A stretch of 6,620 bases of DNA from Mesorhizobium sp. (GTDB lineage Bacteria; Pseudomonadota; Alphaproteobacteria; Rhizobiales; Rhizobiaceae). A program made the position numbers and the translations under genes. Below are positions 4,853 to 6,620 of this stretch, piece after piece (positions within the stretch are counted from its first letter, which is position 1; each line of letters begins with the position of its first letter). The stretch covers positions 1 through 6,620 of the forward strand of contig JAEKLU010000078.1 in NCBI GenBank assembly GCA_019509685.1, read 5' to 3'. Under the pieces are notes generated by a model. That model saw only the letters and a list, made by a program, of their open reading frames with translations, ran no database searches and was not told where the DNA came from.

Positions 4853-6620
4853 TCAGTGCAGTCCAATCCGCTTCGCGCCGTTGCGGAACAGCGCTTCGGC
4901 ATCCCGGTCGAAGCGGAAAGTGGCGATGAAATCGTCGGCGCCATAGCCCGGCAACGTCTTGCGGATCGCGGCGGCGAAGTTGCGCGCTTCGTTCTGCCGT
5001 CCGGCCAGCGCAAGGCAATGCGCGGCAATCGCCAGGATGATGACATGGGCGTTGGGCCTGGCCGCTGCCTTAAGCGCCCATTCGGCGGCTTCGGCATATT
5101 CGCCGAGCCGGGCATGCGCCATGGCGCGCGCGCCCATCATGCCGAACAGCAGCGGATCGAAGGGGCTGAGATGGCGCGAGTGGTCCGACGAGCCGATCGC
5201 CGATTGCGGATCGCCCGACTGCGAATGGACGAAGGACAGCGCGTAATGGCCGAGCGCGAAGTTGGGACTGAGGTCGACGGCGCTTGCCAGTTCCAGCAGT
5301 GAGCCGTCCTGCTCGCCGCGCAGCCACAAGGCGCGGCCCATCGCCCAGTGGGCGGCGGGATTGCGGTCGTCGACCAGGAGACTGTGGCCGGCGCTTTCGA
5401 AAGCAAGCGCGGTTTCGCGATCGCGGTCGCCCCAACGCTGGAAGGCGCTCTGCCAATGCGTGAAGGAAAGGCCGGCATAGGCGCGGGCGAAGGTCGGATC
5501 GAGCTTCAGCGCCTCGCTGAAGAAATGCTGCGCCTGCTCGTTTTCCTCGCGGGTGAAGCGATACATGTGCCAGAGGCCGCGATGATAGGCTTCCCAGGCG
5601 TTGAGCGAGTTGGGCGCCTTCAGCAGCGCGTGGTTGCGCTCGACTGTCGCGATCTCTGCGGCGATCGAGGAGACAATGCTGTTGCCGATATCGTCGAGTA
5701 CGGCGAAGACGTCGTCGGGCTTGCGTTCGAAGGTCTCGCCCCAGACGATCCTTGCGGTGCGCACCTCGGCCAACTCGACAGAGACCACGATGCGGCCCGG
5801 CAGATTGCGCACCGAACCCGTCGCCACATAGTCGACATTCAACCTGCGTCCGGCATCCTCGGGCGCGATGTTCTTTTCAGAGAGTGCAAAGACAGAGCCT
5901 CGGGCGATGACGAAGAAATCGCGCAGCTTGGCCAGACGCGTGATGATGTCGTGGGTAAGGCCGTCGGCGAGCCCGCCATGAACGGGACCTGAGTCCTCGG
6001 CAAACGGCATCACCGCCAACGAAGCGCGGCGGGTGGCGGCTGGTTCGGAATCAACGGCAACGATCGGCGGTTGCAGGGCCAGAAAAGTTGGTTCGATTCG
6101 GGCGCTTGGCGCCACACCGAAGTTGCGAGCCCGGATTTCTTGCCATGCATCGCGTAAGGGAGTGAAATCCAGTTCCTCGGCATTGAACAGCTCCGCCGCG
6201 GCGGAGAGATGTTCCTCTGCCGCCCCGATCTGGCCGCGTCGCGCGAGGTTCTCCAGCAGCGCCATATGCGCGCGACCGTCGAATGGCGCGAGTTCCAGCC
6301 ACTTGTCGAGATGGGCGCTTGCGCCGTCAGCCTCCCGCGAGGAAAGACCGACGATGTGCTCCAGAACGGCGACCTGACACGAGCTGAAACGGCGGCGTTG
6401 CGCGGTCAGCCAGTTACCGAAAAGCGGGCTGCGGTCGAGCTCGAGACCGTCCAGGAAATCGCCGGCAAAAAGCGCCGCGAGTTCAGACAACCGCTCGAAG
6501 CTTAATGTGTCTATGCCTTCGGCTGCGGCCGAGACGGCATCCAGCGCGTCGACATGGACACCGTCGAGACAAAGCGACACCGTGTCGCCCTCGGTCTCGA
6601 CGCGGCGCTGGTCGGGCTCG
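4853..6620 (-). CDS. BTAD/TolB-like/TPR protein, probable transcriptional regulator or adenylate-cyclase-like relative (5' end beyond window)
   Basis: The minus-strand frame stays open from the right edge to the TGA at 4855-4853, about 588 codons. A GTG at 6580 is a possible start, but the 13 in-frame codons upstream of it (EPDQRRVETEGDT) run into VSLCLDGVHVDALD as in SARP-type proteins, so the true start lies outside. Counting from 6580: residues 1 to about 150 resemble a bacterial transcriptional activator (BTAD) domain (LFAGDFLDGLELD at 37-49, NWLTAQRRRF at 56-65, then paired helices). Residues about 186-310 are a TolB/FlgO-like domain (SLAVMPFAEDS, GLADGLTHDIITRLAKLR, FFVIARGSVFAL, DYVATGSVRN, RIVWGETFERKPDDVFAVLDDI). 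Residues about 328-540 hold TPR-like helices, including AQHFFSEALKLDPTFARAYAGLS and LLELASAVDLSPNFALGHYALSF. This order occurs in alphaproteobacterial BTAD regulators and in proteins annotated as adenylate cyclases, where the first domain is a DNA-binding or a cyclase domain; neither is visible here. Ligand and targets are unknown. It converges on the sulfur enzyme gene. Confidence 0.82.
   Translation of the reverse strand, partial: EPDQRRVETEGDTVSLCLDGVHVDALDAVSAAAEGIDTLSFERLSELAALFAGDFLDGLELDRSPLFGNWLTAQRRRFSSCQVAVLEHIVGLSSREADGASAHLDKWLELAPFDGRAHMALLENLARRGQIGAAEEHLSAAAELFNAEELDFTPLRDAWQEIRARNFGVAPSARIEPTFLALQPPIVAVDSEPAATRRASLAVMPFAEDSGPVHGGLADGLTHDIITRLAKLRDFFVIARGSVFALSEKNIAPEDAGRRLNVDYVATGSVRNLPGRIVVSVELAEVRTARIVWGETFERKPDDVFAVLDDIGNSIVSSIAAEIATVERNHALLKAPNSLNAWEAYHRGLWHMYRFTREENEQAQHFFSEALKLDPTFARAYAGLSFTHWQSAFQRWGDRDRETALAFESAGHSLLVDDRNPAAHWAMGRALWLRGEQDGSLLELASAVDLSPNFALGHYALSFVHSQSGDPQSAIGSSDHSRHLSPFDPLLFGMMGARAMAHARLGEYAEAAEWALKAAARPNAHVIILAIAAHCLALAGRQNEARNFAAAIRKTLPGYGADDFIATFRFDRDAEALFRNGAKRIGLH

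Noticed and set aside
5348..5992. 214-codon plus-strand frame opposite the BTAD/TPR gene
   Set aside because: The minus strand encodes recognisable TolB-like and TPR regions here; the plus-strand frame is a shadow of it.
1..6620. Mobile element, CRISPR, phage or defence system
   Set aside because: No transposase, integrase, tandem spacer repeats, tRNA, attachment-site duplication or shift in codon use was seen; the genes are intact metabolic and regulatory genes with uniform composition.

Overview
The window looks like chromosomal DNA of an alphaproteobacterium of the order Hyphomicrobiales (Rhizobiales), most likely Mesorhizobium or a close relative. This rests on the high G+C content, the strong GC-ending codon bias (which also produces long spurious antisense frames), and a choline-uptake operon whose binding protein carries the ligand residues described for Sinorhizobium meliloti ChoX. 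Genus is an inference from gene content, not a computed match.

Layout: (1) Positions 1-340, minus strand, hold the N-terminal part of thymidine kinase (tdk), cut by the left edge. (2) Positions 341-577 are a divergent gap that must hold the 5' signals of both tdk and the choline operon. (3) Positions 578-3678, plus strand, are choX-choW-choV, a complete choline/betaine-type ABC importer: periplasmic binding protein, membrane permease and ATPase. A clear intrinsic terminator-like hairpin sits between choX and choW, and choW and choV overlap by ATGA. A second, longer hairpin with a T run closes the operon. (4) Positions 3790-4827, plus strand, encode a two-domain sulfur enzyme: an ETHE1-type persulfide dioxygenase fused to a C-terminal rhodanese. 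(5) Positions 4853-6620, minus strand, converge on that gene with only 25 bases between stop codons. They encode a large protein with a BTAD-like (SARP-type) region, a TolB/FlgO-like domain and TPR-like helices. Its frame runs open through the right edge, so its true start and any DNA-binding domain lie outside the window.

The cho genes work as one unit. ChoX captures choline in the periplasm, ChoW passes it through the membrane and ChoV powers the step; the choline would feed glycine betaine synthesis for osmoprotection or catabolism. The bet genes for that conversion are not in the window. The persulfide dioxygenase-rhodanese has its own ribosome binding site, lies beyond a terminator and is probably independently expressed, with a role in sulfide/persulfide detoxification. 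tdk (thymidine salvage) and the BTAD/TPR protein have no evident functional link to the transporter. I see no mobile element, CRISPR array, tRNA or rRNA. The region reads as ordinary core or near-core chromosome rather than a new system; the points worth a second look are the intra-operon hairpin, the sulfur fusion enzyme and the truncated regulator.
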